DNA from: TH1177 sp042138015
GTDB lineage: Archaea > Thermoproteota > Nitrososphaeria > Nitrososphaerales > Nitrososphaeraceae
Direction of reading: 5' to 3'
Length of the DNA stretch: 22,453 bases
Assembly (NCBI GenBank): GCA_042138015.1
Contig: JBHIVA010000033.1
Coordinates: forward strand, 1 to 22,453
Shown: positions 7,555 through 15,103 of the stretch, one piece after another
Layout: each line of letters begins with the position of its first letter
Numbering within the stretch: the stretch's first letter is position 1
Translations under genes and position numbers: made by a program
Notes under the pieces: generated by a model
The model's input: only the letters and a program-made list of their open reading frames with translations
Told to the model about the DNA's origin: nothing
The model's database searches: none

Positions 7555-8577
7555 TTACCATTTTTCCAGTACAACTTTTCCTTTGGCTTGACCAGTTTCG
7601 ATAAGCGTATGAGCCTTGCGTATGTTGACAGCGTTTATTGGAGTAAACACTTTGTTAAGCGTTGTACGAATTCGTCCTGCATCTATCTCATGTGCAACCC
7701 ATTTTAGCAATTTGTGTTGCTCTATCAGATCTGGTGTTTGAAACATTGAACGTGTAAACATAAATTCCCAAGCAAAGGTTGCGGATTTTGTCTTCATGGT
7801 TTCTTGATTGAGTGGTTTGTTGTTTTCCACAATCGAGACAATAGATCCTTGAGGGCATACAAGATCGGTTGCAGTATTCCAATGACCATCCGTGTCATTG
7901 AATATGGCAATATAATCCACAAAATCTAGTCCGATAGAATCAATTTGTTGACGGAGAGTCTTATGGTGATTGATAACATGGTCAGCACCAAGATCTTTTA
8001 CCCATGCAATAGTTTCAGGTCTAGAAGCAGTTGCAATGACTTTGAGATTTGCTGTCTTGGCAAGCTGGATTCCAATAGACCCCACACCACCGGCACCTCC
8101 AATTATCAGAAGAGTCTTTCTGGAATTACTATTATCACTATCATCTCGAGCTATGTGAAGACGCTCAAATAGTGCTTCATAGGCTGTGATGGTTGTAAGC
8201 GGCAATGCTGCGGCTTGAGCAAATGACAGCGATGTTGGTTTGCATCCAACAATACGCTCATCAACTAATTGATATTCTGCATAAGCACCAGACCTTGTAA
8301 TGTCTCCCGCATAGTAAACCTCATCTCCAACTTTGAAGAGTGTAACCTCATCTCCTATTGCCTCAACTATGCCACTTGCATCCCATCCTAAAATACGTGG
8401 AGTCTTTTCCACTGTATCCTTTGGTGCTCTGACTTTTACATCTACAGGATTAATGGAAATTGCTTTTATGGAGACAAGAATGTCATGACCAGTTGGAATA
8501 GGTTTGGATACTTCAACATCGACAAGGGACTCTGGATTCTCAATTGGAAGGTAGCGGATCAATCCAATTGCCTTCAT
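7555..8577 (-). CDS. Zinc-type alcohol dehydrogenase family protein, quinone-oxidoreductase-like
   Basis: The protein has 340 residues. The N-terminal GroES-like domain contains SINPVDVKVR, PRILGWDASGIVEAIGD and GDEVYYAGD. The Rossmann domain has GGAGGVGSIGIQLAK (160-174), the NADP(H)-binding loop, and IATASRPETIAWVKDLGADH. This fits the medium-chain dehydrogenase subfamily often named zinc-binding alcohol dehydrogenase family protein. The structural and catalytic zinc cysteines of true alcohol dehydrogenases are not visible, so it probably reduces quinones or enones without zinc. Its base composition is noticeably richer in G+C than genes on either side, which suggests transfer from bacteria. 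The start at ATG 8577 is supported by a TATATATATA run 28 bases upstream. It is not in an operon. Confidence 0.85.
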   Translation of the reverse strand: MKAIGLIRYLPIENPESLVDVEVSKPIPTGHDILVSIKAISINPVDVKVRAPKDTVEKTPRILGWDASGIVEAIGDEVTLFKVGDEVYYAGDITRSGAYAEYQLVDERIVGCKPTSLSFAQAAALPLTTITAYEALFERLHIARDDSDNSNSRKTLLIIGGAGGVGSIGIQLAKTANLKVIATASRPETIAWVKDLGADHVINHHKTLRQQIDSIGLDFVDYIAIFNDTDGHWNTATDLVCPQGSIVSIVENNKPLNQETMKTKSATFAWEFMFTRSMFQTPDLIEQHKLLKWVAHEIDAGRIRTTLNKVFTPINAVNIRKAHTLIETGQAKGKVVLEKW

Positions 8578-8599
8578 GATTTATTTTCATCATTTATTG

Positions 8600-8609
8600 T
8601 ATATATATA
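8600..8609 (-). promoter_or_regulatory. TATA box for the dehydrogenase gene
   Basis: TATATATATA is centred about 28 bases before the ATG at 8577. It indicates a native-type archaeal promoter in front of a gene whose composition suggests foreign origin. Confidence 0.55.
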
Positions 8610-8614
8610 ATTCC

Positions 8615-8883
8615 AAATATAGAATGATCATCTCTGGTCCAGATATCAGAAGGCTTGTACTATGATATCTCTTTTTTCTTTAGTTGTTTTATATCTTTCA
8701 TACAGATAGGTGTTTTTCTCTTTTTATGATCTGGTTCATCTGGATTATGTAACCATCTAAAGAACTTGCTCAAAATAGCCTGTCTTGTATTATTTGTATT
8801 GATCCATTTATGAGCTAGATCCTCTTCTGATTTTTTTAAGGAGCCCAAGTATTTTATTATGTCATCTTTTGTTATCTTGTCAA
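8615..8883 (-). pseudogene. Tyrosine recombinase (integrase) relic, N-terminal core-binding domain
   Basis: The minus strand reads DKITKDDIIKYLGSLKKSE, then EDLAHKWINTNNTRQAILSK, FFRWLHNPDEPDHKKRKTP and ICMKDIKQLKKKEIS. There is an in-frame TAG at 8660-8662, after which similarity resumes as YKPSDIWTRDDHSIF up to about 8615. This matches the SAM-like core-binding domain and linker of archaeal tyrosine recombinases. The catalytic domain (R...H-x-x-R...Y) is missing, so it cannot recombine DNA. The 5' side stops abruptly at repeat copy 2 (8884), which suggests a rearrangement there. It is the only recombinase trace in the window. Confidence 0.72.
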
Positions 8884-9004
8884 CTTACATTCACGGATTT
8901 ATACTGTTCATAATAAAAGAAAAAAGATACAACTAGTGTTAAAGAAGTATAGATATTTAATCAATCTTCAAAGAAAGGTCTATGTTGAACATAAAAACTG
9001 GGGA
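8884..9004. repeat. Dispersed repeat, copy 2 (truncated)
   Basis: These bases match 923-1043 of copy 1 with few differences: ATTCACGG-TTTATACTGTTCAT, then the CAACTAGTGTTAAAGAA block and the end of the zinc-finger gene. Only the last 15 or so codons of that gene remain, and a one-base deletion breaks the frame (CATAAAAACTGG against CATCAAAACCTGG). It lies exactly between the integrase relic and another coding relic, so it marks a recombination junction. Confidence 0.75.
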
Positions 9005-9170
9005 AGAAATTTGTGAAGCAAATTCTTTGGTTAGATGAGATAGCATTATATTCAAATCGATTTGTTTTTTAGTAACCTTCAACGTATTATTTACCAAATC
9101 TATGAAACATACACCAACATTTTTTTGAATTCTGAATAAATCTAAAATCTTTAGAAGATAAGGATATCAT
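9005..9170 (-). pseudogene. Coding relic, possibly a nucleotide-cyclase-like fragment
   Basis: From ATG 9170 the minus strand reads MISLSSKDFRFIQNSKK. After a shift in the A run near 9120 it reads VGVCFIDLVNNTLKVTKKQ and then NIMLSHLTKEFASQ, stopping at repeat copy 2. The piece V-C-F-I-D-x-V-N-x-T resembles the first strand of class III nucleotide cyclases, but this is too short to be sure. It is truncated and frameshifted. Its promoter side reaches into 9171-9279, where nothing else was found. Confidence 0.4.
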
Positions 9171-9279
9171 TTTTTCAATTTTGGTTCTCTATGGACTGCT
9201 TAAATCAAATTATTACTGTATATGTGCAGTTCATACACAGCCTCTTGTATCCGATAATAAAGTAAAGGATGGTTAGGGA

Positions 9280-9906
9280 TTAATGGCTAGTATTTACCTC
9301 TTTACTATGACTATTACTTGCTTTTACAAAATCTGTGTATGTTTTTACGCAGGCCTTTAGATTATCACGTGTTTGTTCAAGTGCTGTATTGTATACTCCC
9401 ATGTTCGATGCTAGAGCATTGTTTATGATATTGCTGGTATTTAACAGATAACTTGTCAAGTTATTTACCATTACTGCGTGATTTTCAACAATTTTCTGTG
9501 GGTTATACAAGTCCCATAATCCATATGAAGAGTTTACACCACTACTATTTGGGTCTACTTGATGTGATTGAAAAGAGTTTACTACTTCTTTTTCTGCTTC
9601 AATAAAGTCAGAGGCAATTCCTTTTATACTTTGAATAGTTTGTTCTTGATATTCAGCTATACGTTGTGCATACCGTGGAATTTCTCGTTTAGCTTCATCT
9701 GCACTTCTTTTTATATTATGTAAGGTGTTGTCGAGTATCTTGTTTATTACATCTAGTTGTTGATTTAAGGTATTATTGTAGTCTTTATTTGTTCTTTCGT
9801 TGAAATTATTATTGTCTTTGTTAAATTTAGTTGTATTTTTTTCATTAAATTCTTGTTCATTTACAGCTATATTTTCTTTTCTTTTTATTTCTTCTTTTGT
9901 TGACAT
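9280..9906 (-). CDS. Phasin-like coiled-coil protein
   Basis: The protein has 208 residues from ATG 9906; a longer frame from 9966 lacks promoter support. The N-terminal 60 residues are very polar and Asn-rich (NKDNNNFNERTNKDYNN). The middle and end are long amphipathic helices: YAQRIAEYQEQTIQSIKG, IASDFIEAEKEVVNSF and NNALASNMGVYNTALEQ. This helical pattern with no membrane span resembles phasins, which coat polyhydroxyalkanoate granules. Such granules are reported for Nitrososphaera relatives. No PHA synthase gene lies nearby, so the role is inferred from the helix pattern and organism only. TATATA at 9929-9934, about 25 bases before the ATG, supports a leaderless transcript. Confidence 0.55.
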   Translation of the reverse strand: MSTKEEIKRKENIAVNEQEFNEKNTTKFNKDNNNFNERTNKDYNNTLNQQLDVINKILDNTLHNIKRSADEAKREIPRYAQRIAEYQEQTIQSIKGIASDFIEAEKEVVNSFQSHQVDPNSSGVNSSYGLWDLYNPQKIVENHAVMVNNLTSYLLNTSNIINNALASNMGVYNTALEQTRDNLKACVKTYTDFVKASNSHSKEVNTSH

Positions 9907-9928
9907 AACTACATATACGTTACTTAGG

Positions 9929-9934
9929 TATATA
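9929..9934 (-). promoter_or_regulatory. TATA box for the phasin-like gene
   Basis: On the minus strand GCTTATATACC is centred about 25 bases before the ATG at 9906. It decides the start in favour of 9906 over the upstream ATG at 9966. Confidence 0.6.
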
Positions 9935-9966
9935 AGCATATGTATTGCTGTCCATTCTATAGTCAT

Positions 9967-10335
9967 ATTTGTAAGTATAATCTATTTATTTGTATAATCG
10001 AAGGTAATTTATTTTACAAGTACATGTATTCAAATTGTTTGACAACAAATTTTATTTATTTTAAATAAAGTATCATTTGGAATTGCATATAAGAGGATAA
10101 TAAATCATCAATTTTCATTATTGTATATTTTAGTGACAAAATTTCATATTCTTAGATTCATAAAATATTATTTTAAAATTAATATAATAAAGATGTTAAG
10201 ATTATAATTCAAAATCATTTGATTTATTATTATCTAGTGAAGTCAGTTATAATAGGACTTAATTTTATACTTTCCAAAAATATTCAGAACCTAAAATTAT
10301 TAACCCAGATACTTCAAAAGTATACATTGACATAA
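9967..10335. other. AT-rich intergenic stretch
   Basis: About 370 bases, extremely AT-rich, between the phasin-like gene and the SIR2-like relic. I see no RNA gene, repeat or coding pattern. Confidence 0.45.
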
Positions 10336-10568
10336 ATGGCTCACAAGTTTGTTTTCTTATTCGGTGCAGGCATATCTATACCTGCAAATCTTCCAGATAT
10401 GAAAAAAATGACAGAAGAGTTTTATACGCAAATTGATTGGGAGGTTGTAATACATCACGAAAAGAAAAAATAGGAATAATAAGCGATGTTACAAATGAAT
10501 ATTTTAAGGATAGATCAGATTTAGAATCTTTCATGACTCTTTTAAAAAGATTAGAAAATAAAATATAG
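10336..10568 (+). pseudogene. SIR2-like domain relic
   Basis: ATG 10336 starts MAHKFVFLFGAGISIPANLP followed by DMKKMTEEFYTQIDW. Phe-Gly-Ala-Gly-Ile-Ser with Ala/Pro following is the NAD-binding signature of the SIR2 fold, and this arrangement at the very N terminus is typical of SIR2-like domain proteins. Many of those act in anti-phage defence as NAD hydrolases. The frame stops at TAG 10471. In another frame the coding pattern resumes as IISDVTNEYFKDRSDLESF and ends at TAG 10566-10568. Only about 75 residues survive of a domain of 200 or more. It directly abuts the membrane protein fragment that follows. Confidence 0.65.
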
Positions 10569-10569
10569 T

Positions 10570-10920
10570 ATTATAATAAGTATTCCAGTAGTTTATTTTC
10601 TGCTTCAATTTTCTCCATTATTATTACAACAACTAGGTACATTGAGCTACTTGCTTATGGAAGAAGAATCATTATTTTTATATCTTTATAATTTTGTATT
10701 GAATACTGTCAATATAGCAACAGGAATATTATTTGGAATCTCATTTTTCATACTAGCAAGATCTATAGGATATAAGGATTTAAAATATTATCTCATAATA
10801 GCAGGTACAGGACTTATGATTATCTTTAGTAGTGGTATTTCAACTATGTTGATATTAGCTCCCTTTCCACATTTGTTTAAGAATGATGTGAGATATTTAG
10901 ATAGATATAAGATATGGTAA
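10570..10920 (+). pseudogene. Membrane protein fragment, N-terminal/middle part
   Basis: The frame is open from the SIR2 relic junction: ISIPVVYFLLQFSPLLLQQL, then YNFVLNTVNIATGILFGISF, ILARSIGYKDLKYYLIIAG and SGISTMLILAPFP, which gives four probable membrane spans. Y-K-D-L-K-Y-Y-L-I-I-A matches the place of S-K-L-K-D-Y-L-I-M-V-A in the pseudogene at 1-1064, so both belong to one family. After APFP (about 10872) the sequence becomes unrelated and stops at 10918-10920. No start codon context is seen, since the 5' end is fused to the SIR2 relic. TTG 10642 and ATG 10657 are possible starts of a short product, but a truncated relic is more likely. Confidence 0.6.
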
Positions 10921-10921
10921 A

Positions 10922-10930
10922 TTTATATAT
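10922..10930 (+). promoter_or_regulatory. TATA box for the MEDS-receiver gene
   Basis: TTTATATAT lies about 40 bases before ATG 10967 and about 32 before TTG 10958. With the usual 25-base distance to the transcription start this gives a short leader, compatible with either start. Confidence 0.5.
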
Positions 10931-10966
10931 TGCTTATCATACCTATCATCTTCGCTGTTGTCCAGT

Positions 10967-11980
10967 ATGTCAGCTTCTAGTATAACTAGTATACCATCAA
11001 ATGAGCATATAATGCTACTTTACAACAGTGATTATGAACGTGATAATGCTACTACAAATTATTTAAATTGGGGATTAAAAGAGGGATATCATTGCATTTA
11101 TGCATCTATCAACGCTTATGATATCAAAAGTAGCTCTAATATTTCAAATTTATCTCTTAAAATTGATAATTATCAAGAATATATTGAAAATGGTGAATTA
11201 CAAATTATTGATTTTAAGTCTTATTATGAATCAGCATTACACCGGGATCTTTTACCTTTTAAAAATTTAAAGATAAATTTAGAAAAAACTCTAAAGAATC
11301 GCAAATCGCAAGGAAAGAAAGATGCAATATTAGCCGTGGCTGATGCAGCATGTTTTTTGTCATTTAATAAGCACTTTGCTGAATGTGAAGTATTAGAAAG
11401 GTGGTGGCATGAAACTACAACTGAATGGGTTCAAAATAAGCAAAATATTACTGTGATATGTCCTCATCCTGGATTCATCATTAATGATCCTTTATTATTA
11501 GATACAAAATATCATCTTAATCGAATGCATACAATATCTATTGATTCTAACAAAAATATAGATATAGAAAACCAAAAGAGAGAAAAAAAGAAACGAATAC
11601 TTATAGCCGAACCAGAACAGGATATTCGATATTTGTATTCTCTTTATATACAAGATCTTGATTTTCTAATATCAGATGTAAAGCTTGTAGAGAATGGTAA
11701 GACATGCTTAGACTATATATTTTCTAATACAAATGACAACAATGATGATTATGATATCATTATGCTAGATACCCATCTGGGTGATATTTCAGCTGTTGAA
11801 GTTGCACAAAGAATTCATGATAAATATCCAAATAAAAGAATTGTATTTACTACAACTAATTCACTAAATAATATAAGGAAAATAATAGATCCAATTAAAA
11901 TAAAAGATGAAAATGTCCTTTTAAAACCTTTTGACTTTTATGATTTTGTTTCTATTCTAAACAAGGCAACATATTCATAA
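10967..11980 (+). CDS. MEDS sensory domain fused to a response-regulator receiver domain
   Basis: The protein has 337 residues from ATG 10967 (TTG 10958 is an alternative). The first 190 or so residues form a MEDS domain, first described in DcmR-type sensors and related to KaiC/RecA-like folds: NEHIMLLYNSDYERDNATTN, YLNWGLKEGYHCIYAS, LQIIDFKSYY, VADAACFLSF and ITVICPHPGF. A charged linker (REKKKR) leads to a receiver domain starting ILIAEPEQD. It has the phospho-acceptor Asp268 in IIMLDTHLGD, the Thr in VFTTTN and Lys320 in LLKPFDF. There is no DNA-binding output domain, so it should act by protein contacts. It sits between two fragments of one membrane protein family, which may mean it was inserted there. 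No partner kinase is in the window. Confidence 0.82.
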   Translation: MSASSITSIPSNEHIMLLYNSDYERDNATTNYLNWGLKEGYHCIYASINAYDIKSSSNISNLSLKIDNYQEYIENGELQIIDFKSYYESALHRDLLPFKNLKINLEKTLKNRKSQGKKDAILAVADAACFLSFNKHFAECEVLERWWHETTTEWVQNKQNITVICPHPGFIINDPLLLDTKYHLNRMHTISIDSNKNIDIENQKREKKKRILIAEPEQDIRYLYSLYIQDLDFLISDVKLVENGKTCLDYIFSNTNDNNDDYDIIMLDTHLGDISAVEVAQRIHDKYPNKRIVFTTTNSLNNIRKIIDPIKIKDENVLLKPFDFYDFVSILNKATYS

Positions 11981-12014
11981 AGGAACAAGAAATAGATAAA
12001 AAATTAAAAGTATT

Positions 12015-12141
12015 ATAAAAGGAAATGCAAAAACAGGTTGGAGATTTTTCATCTGAGATTACAGAAACTAACGTAAAAGATTATGTAAAATTGGTAATGC
12101 AAGAGAGAGATAAATCGAGGGATCGTTCGGATAAGAAATGA
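12015..12141 (+). pseudogene. Membrane protein fragment, C-terminal tail
   Basis: These bases encode KEMQKQVGDFSSEITETNVK, then DYVKLVMQERDKSRDR and a stop TGA at 12139-12141. They are nearly identical to the tail of the pseudogene at 1-1064. The homologous base run is ATGCAAAAACAGG here, one A longer, and keeps the frame. The upstream membrane part is missing: the MEDS-receiver gene ends 35 bases before. It belongs to repeat copy 3. Confidence 0.7.
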
Positions 12142-12368
12142 TCTAATAAAAATAATCAATGAACAAAATTAGAACCTAGAAACCATAGTTCGTGGTTTAT
12201 ACTGTTAGAATATAGTTGGAGATTAAAAGAATTTATAAATTTGATAAGACTATTGATATATTAATAATTGATATTTTTTCACATTATAAAACTATGTATT
12301 ATATTAATAATGGAGAGACGGATAGGATTTGACCAATTATTCATTGATGGCAATAAAATCAATAAAAT

Positions 12369-12602
12369 TCAAATCTCTTTTATTTCATAAATTGTTTCAC
12401 ATTTAGAATTATATTTTTCATGATGTTTAACAACTGCTTGTTTATTTGGTGCGTTTAATACACAAAAGATCATACCAGCTTCTATATTGTAGAAAAATCT
12501 TTCGACCTTAACACCAAACTCATCGATAGGTGCATCTATAGCATCCTTTAAAATTTGTACATCGACTTGTGTTTTTTGGTGAGAATCTATAAACTTTGGC
12601 AT
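12369..12602 (-). CDS. DUF4242 family protein
   Basis: The protein has 77 residues: MPKFIDSHQKTQVDVQILKD, then APIDEFGVKVERFFYN, IFCVLNAPNKQAVVKHHEKY and a short end. The pattern M-P-K-F-x-D-x-H, F-C-x-L-x-A-P-N-K-x-A-V-x-x-H-H is that of DUF4242, a ferredoxin-like alpha/beta fold with a member (SCO4226) reported to bind nickel. His8, His60 and His61 are candidate metal ligands here. Its physiological role is unknown. The gene lies in the insert that splits repeat copy 3, in the same direction as the zinc-finger gene. CTTTATTA at 12630-12637, about 31 bases before the ATG, is a plausible TATA box. Confidence 0.75.
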   Translation of the reverse strand: MPKFIDSHQKTQVDVQILKDAIDAPIDEFGVKVERFFYNIEAGMIFCVLNAPNKQAVVKHHEKYNSKCETIYEIKEI

Positions 12603-12739
12603 ATTTGATAAATATGAGATGTATGTATGTAATAAAGTTGTATTCTAATATTGAGATTTGGATTGGTTTTCACTTGCTTATAGTGTTCATTTTAAAAGAA
12701 ATAGATACAACTAGTGTTAAAGAACTAATAGATATTTAA

Positions 12740-12907
12740 TCAATCTTCAAAGAAAGGTCTATGTTGAACATCAAAACCTGGGGAGTTATTTGCAAATTGC
12801 TTTATCGTAATCATTTTACATATTTTGTCCTGCAGCTCTGAATGTTCTATGAATTTCTTTCTACAAATAGGACATTTAGTTTCTTTTCCTATTTTCATAA
12901 TATTCAT
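12740..12907 (-). CDS. 55-residue zinc-finger microprotein (copy 2)
   Basis: The minus strand reads ATG 12907 to TGA 12740. The protein is identical to that at 1000-1167 except for Asn in place of Lys at residue 2: MNIMKIGKETKCPICRKKF, with Cys12, Cys15, His22, Cys30 and the end RPFFED. All eight base differences between the copies fall at third codon positions. The upstream 100 bases are also similar but more changed. No TATA box stands out; AATTTAC about 40 bases before the ATG is common to both copies. It is probably a small zinc-dependent binding protein. Neighbours are the DUF4242 gene downstream and a tRNA 3'-end fragment upstream. Confidence 0.75.
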   Translation of the reverse strand: MNIMKIGKETKCPICRKKFIEHSELQDKICKMITIKQFANNSPGFDVQHRPFFED

Positions 12908-13071
12908 AATATTTTGTGTAAAGTTTGTGTTAGCAGGAGTAAATTGATGTTATGAAATATTTTTCGGATATTTTTTTCTATTTTTTATTAATTTGATGTA
13001 TCATGAGAGTTGAATTCAAAATCTGATTTATAGATTAGTTAGATATTTTCTTACAATAAATAACTAATATA

Positions 13072-13089
13072 GAGGGGATGGGATTTGAA
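13072..13089 (-). other. tRNA 3'-end fragment, possible attachment site
   Basis: GAGGGGATGGGATTTGAA matches 22436-22453 (GAGGGGATGGGATTCGAA) at 17 of 18 bases and has the same orientation. Read on the minus strand it is a T-loop (TTCAAAT), one side of the T stem (CCCAT) and an acceptor 3' strand. The bases before it (GAGCA) cannot complete the T stem, so it is only a fragment. This is what the far attachment site of an element integrated at a tRNA gene looks like. Confidence 0.5.
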
Positions 13090-13099
13090 TGCTCGGTTC

Positions 13100-13122
13100 G
13101 AATTCTAGTTTTTCTAGAATTC
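13100..13122. repeat. Perfect 9-bp hairpin with T5 loop
   Basis: GAATTCTAG (13100-13108), TTTTT, CTAGAATTC (13114-13122). It lies 10 bases beyond the tRNA 3'-end fragment. It might be a transcription stop or a recombination-related palindrome; no gene ends beside it. Confidence 0.55.
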
Positions 13123-13207
13123 ATATTACTATAATGTTACTAGTCAATATTAAGTATTTCCATTAAGTTAAATATGATAGTTATTTATGATTACTATTAG
13201 TGTAGTT

Positions 13208-13645
13208 TCAGCCTTTGATGCTATATTGCCTTCCTTCCTCTATTACGGTTGTGTTTTCTGACACTTTTTTATAAGCCTCTGGATGCTCTGTATGCACTGG
13301 AAATAACATCTTTGCATCAATCTTTTTAACAACATTTAAAAGATCCTTACTACTTGCGTGTCCAGAACAGTGACTCGAACTGATTCATTCCAAAATGTTC
13401 AATCCAGTTGTTTATTCTGACCTGATCAAATTCCTGTTCTTCATTGTAAGGTTCGCTTGCAGAATGAATGTATATAGCTCCATGCTTCAGTTTCATGTCG
13501 ATTAATGCAGTAAAGCTATAGAATCCGATTGCACAGAGTACTTTGCTTTCCCTTTTTGAGATCTGTTCAGCTGTCCATGTATTATGAAGATCTATAAACT
13601 GACTATCCTTTCCCTTGTAATCTGAATCTAAATATCTTCCGGTAC
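13208..13645 (-). pseudogene. RNase J-type metallo-beta-lactamase relic, C-terminal part
   Basis: The minus strand reads GTGRYLDSDYKGKDSQF, TAEQISKRESKVLCAIGFY, YIHSASEPYNEEQEFDQVR and INNWIEHFGMNQFES. Then, after a two-base loss near 13372, it reads HCSGHASSKDLLNVVKKID, MLFPVHTEHPEAYKK and a stop at 13208. SSEPxNEEQE, H-x-S-G-H-A and P-V/I-H-T-E-H-P-E are hallmarks of the beta-CASP/RNase J group of RNA-processing metallo-beta-lactamases. The N-terminal half with the H-x-H-x-D-H zinc site is absent, so it is inactive. Its 5' side is joined to a different relic at about 13645. The base composition is a little richer in G+C than its surroundings. Confidence 0.75.
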
Positions 13646-13875
13646 CTCTTTTTGGTAAATGTAGATAATAATACTAACATTTCGTGTATCCACTACATAC
13701 ACATTCCCTTCTGAATCAACAACAATTCCATGGTTTATTATAAATTGACCTTCATTTTTTCCTTCACTTCCCCAATGTTATATGAATTTATCCTCGTTGT
13801 CAAAGACTGACACTCTAGAATTTTGTCTTCCATCGGTAACATAAACATAATCATTAGAATCCATAGTTATATCCC
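13646..13875 (-). pseudogene. NHL-repeat propeller relic
   Basis: The minus strand reads DITMDSNDYVYVTDGRQN, SRVSVFDNEDKFI, a TAA, then HWGSEGKNEGQFIINHGI and VVDSEGNVYVVDTRN. Two NHL blades (I-x-x-D-x-x-x-x-V-Y-V-x-D ... V-F-D ... W-G-x-x-G-x-x-x-G-Q-F) are clear. The in-frame stop and the loss of the other blades make it a fragment. It lies directly between the RNase J relic and the end of the cupredoxin gene. It may be a leftover of a propeller gene related in type, though not closely, to the one at 15104-16975. Confidence 0.65.
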
Positions 13876-14967
13876 TCATATTATCCCTTTTTTATATAAC
13901 AAAATAATGACTCCTACTGCTGCTGGGATCGCAAATATTATTGCATAGGTAAGATTCACAAGAAAAATAGGAGATATAAGTCCAGTGCTAAACTGACCAG
14001 TGGGTGATATAATTTCTGTATCTTGTTTTTCAGAATTTGATAATGATGTGGAATTGGGATTATTATATACTAATGTATAGAATTCTGTATAAGAAGGAGT
14101 ATTTCCAACATTTTCAATTCTGATTGTAACTGGACCTGGGTTAGAAAAAGTATATTTTAGTGCGTCAGTACCTACTCTAGCTATACTAGAAGTCTCTTCT
14201 AACGTCTCGTTATTTTGAATAATTATAAAGTCAAAAGGCAGTAGATGGGCTTTGGTATTTGAGGGCATTTCGAAAAAATCAATCAGAAATGTGGACTGTT
14301 CATTAGTTTTTAATACTTGAGGGCTCCAACCCATGTCTATATCGTAATTACCATCATTAGAAAGTGTGTGAACTGGAAATCGTGATAGTTTATTCCCCTG
14401 ATCATCCACAGGGTAATCTGGAAGACTGGGATTGATTTTATCATATTCTTCTTTTCCTTGTAGTGATCTTGGTGATTCATTTACCTGAATCGCTCCAATC
14501 ATCCATGGATGAAGAGTACAAAAATACGTAAAAATTCCTTTTTTATTCGTGAAATTGTAAGACCATGATTCGCCATCCCCAAACAATCCACTATCAAAAA
14601 TACCGTTTGGTGTACCTAATTTGTTAGTCAACAAACTCTGAATACCTGAACCCATTCCGCTGGTAACACTATGAGATTCTCTATCATTGTTTATCCATTT
14701 CACGATATCTCCAGAATTGATTTCGAGTTTTGAAGGTAAATACCATTTTCGCTCTTCTAGATTAGTAATGTCAATTGATGGATTTGCAGACCCTTTAGGA
14801 ATGGTTACTGTATGTATTTTTGTAAAATTCTTTATATCTTGTTGTCCATAAATAAAAGTATCATTATCTGGATACAAAAATGGATTGTATAAACCGACTA
14901 CTATTAACAAAATGCTAAATATAATGTAAAAACTGTATTGAGATTTATAATTGAAAAAAGGCAGCAT
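13876..14967 (-). CDS. Membrane-anchored cupredoxin (plastocyanin-like)
   Basis: The protein has 363 residues. A hydrophobic segment near residues 12-30 is a signal anchor. Residues about 50-165 form a plastocyanin-type domain with type 1 copper ligands His99 (RESHSV), Cys150 and His153 (YFCTLHPWM) and Met156. A second, beta-rich domain follows (about 195-310; MGWSPQVLKTNEQSTFLIDF), and residues about 333-356 are a C-terminal membrane span followed by KKG. It would sit on the outer face of the membrane and carry electrons, as the many cupredoxins of ammonia-oxidising archaea are thought to do. The gene for a propeller protein ends 136 bases upstream on the same strand. A TATA-like ATTATAGT at about -29 suggests its own promoter. 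Intact. Confidence 0.85.
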   Translation of the reverse strand: MLPFFNYKSQYSFYIIFSILLIVVGLYNPFLYPDNDTFIYGQQDIKNFTKIHTVTIPKGSANPSIDITNLEERKWYLPSKLEINSGDIVKWINNDRESHSVTSGMGSGIQSLLTNKLGTPNGIFDSGLFGDGESWSYNFTNKKGIFTYFCTLHPWMIGAIQVNESPRSLQGKEEYDKINPSLPDYPVDDQGNKLSRFPVHTLSNDGNYDIDMGWSPQVLKTNEQSTFLIDFFEMPSNTKAHLLPFDFIIIQNNETLEETSSIARVGTDALKYTFSNPGPVTIRIENVGNTPSYTEFYTLVYNNPNSTSLSNSEKQDTEIISPTGQFSTGLISPIFLVNLTYAIIFAIPAAVGVIILLYKKGII

Positions 14968-15103
14968 ATCAGGTTTATTATAACTTCTTTTTACTATAAT
15001 AGGTTTTCTTGATTAATCAAGTCTGCTTTGATTATGATTACTTCATCTCATTTTTATTGATTTTTTGTTTAATTTTTTGTTTATTAACTTTAATCTTACT
15101 CGT

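Larger units (their letters stand above)
12015..13014. repeat. Dispersed repeat, copy 3, split by an insert
   Basis: 12015-12213 and 12679-13014 together match 750-1268. The match breaks at TTTATACTGTT (12197-12207) and resumes at TTATAGTGTTCAT (12678-12690), which correspond to one place in copy 1 (TTTATACTGTTCAT, about 937-950). The insert of about 465 bases therefore sits between similar 9-11 base ends, like an imperfect target duplication. It carries a complete DUF4242 gene. Confidence 0.72.

Noticed and set aside
12312..12332. Sequence resembling a tRNA 3' end (GGATAGGATTTGACC)
   Set aside because: The T-loop lacks a base and no stem partner is present; too weak to call.
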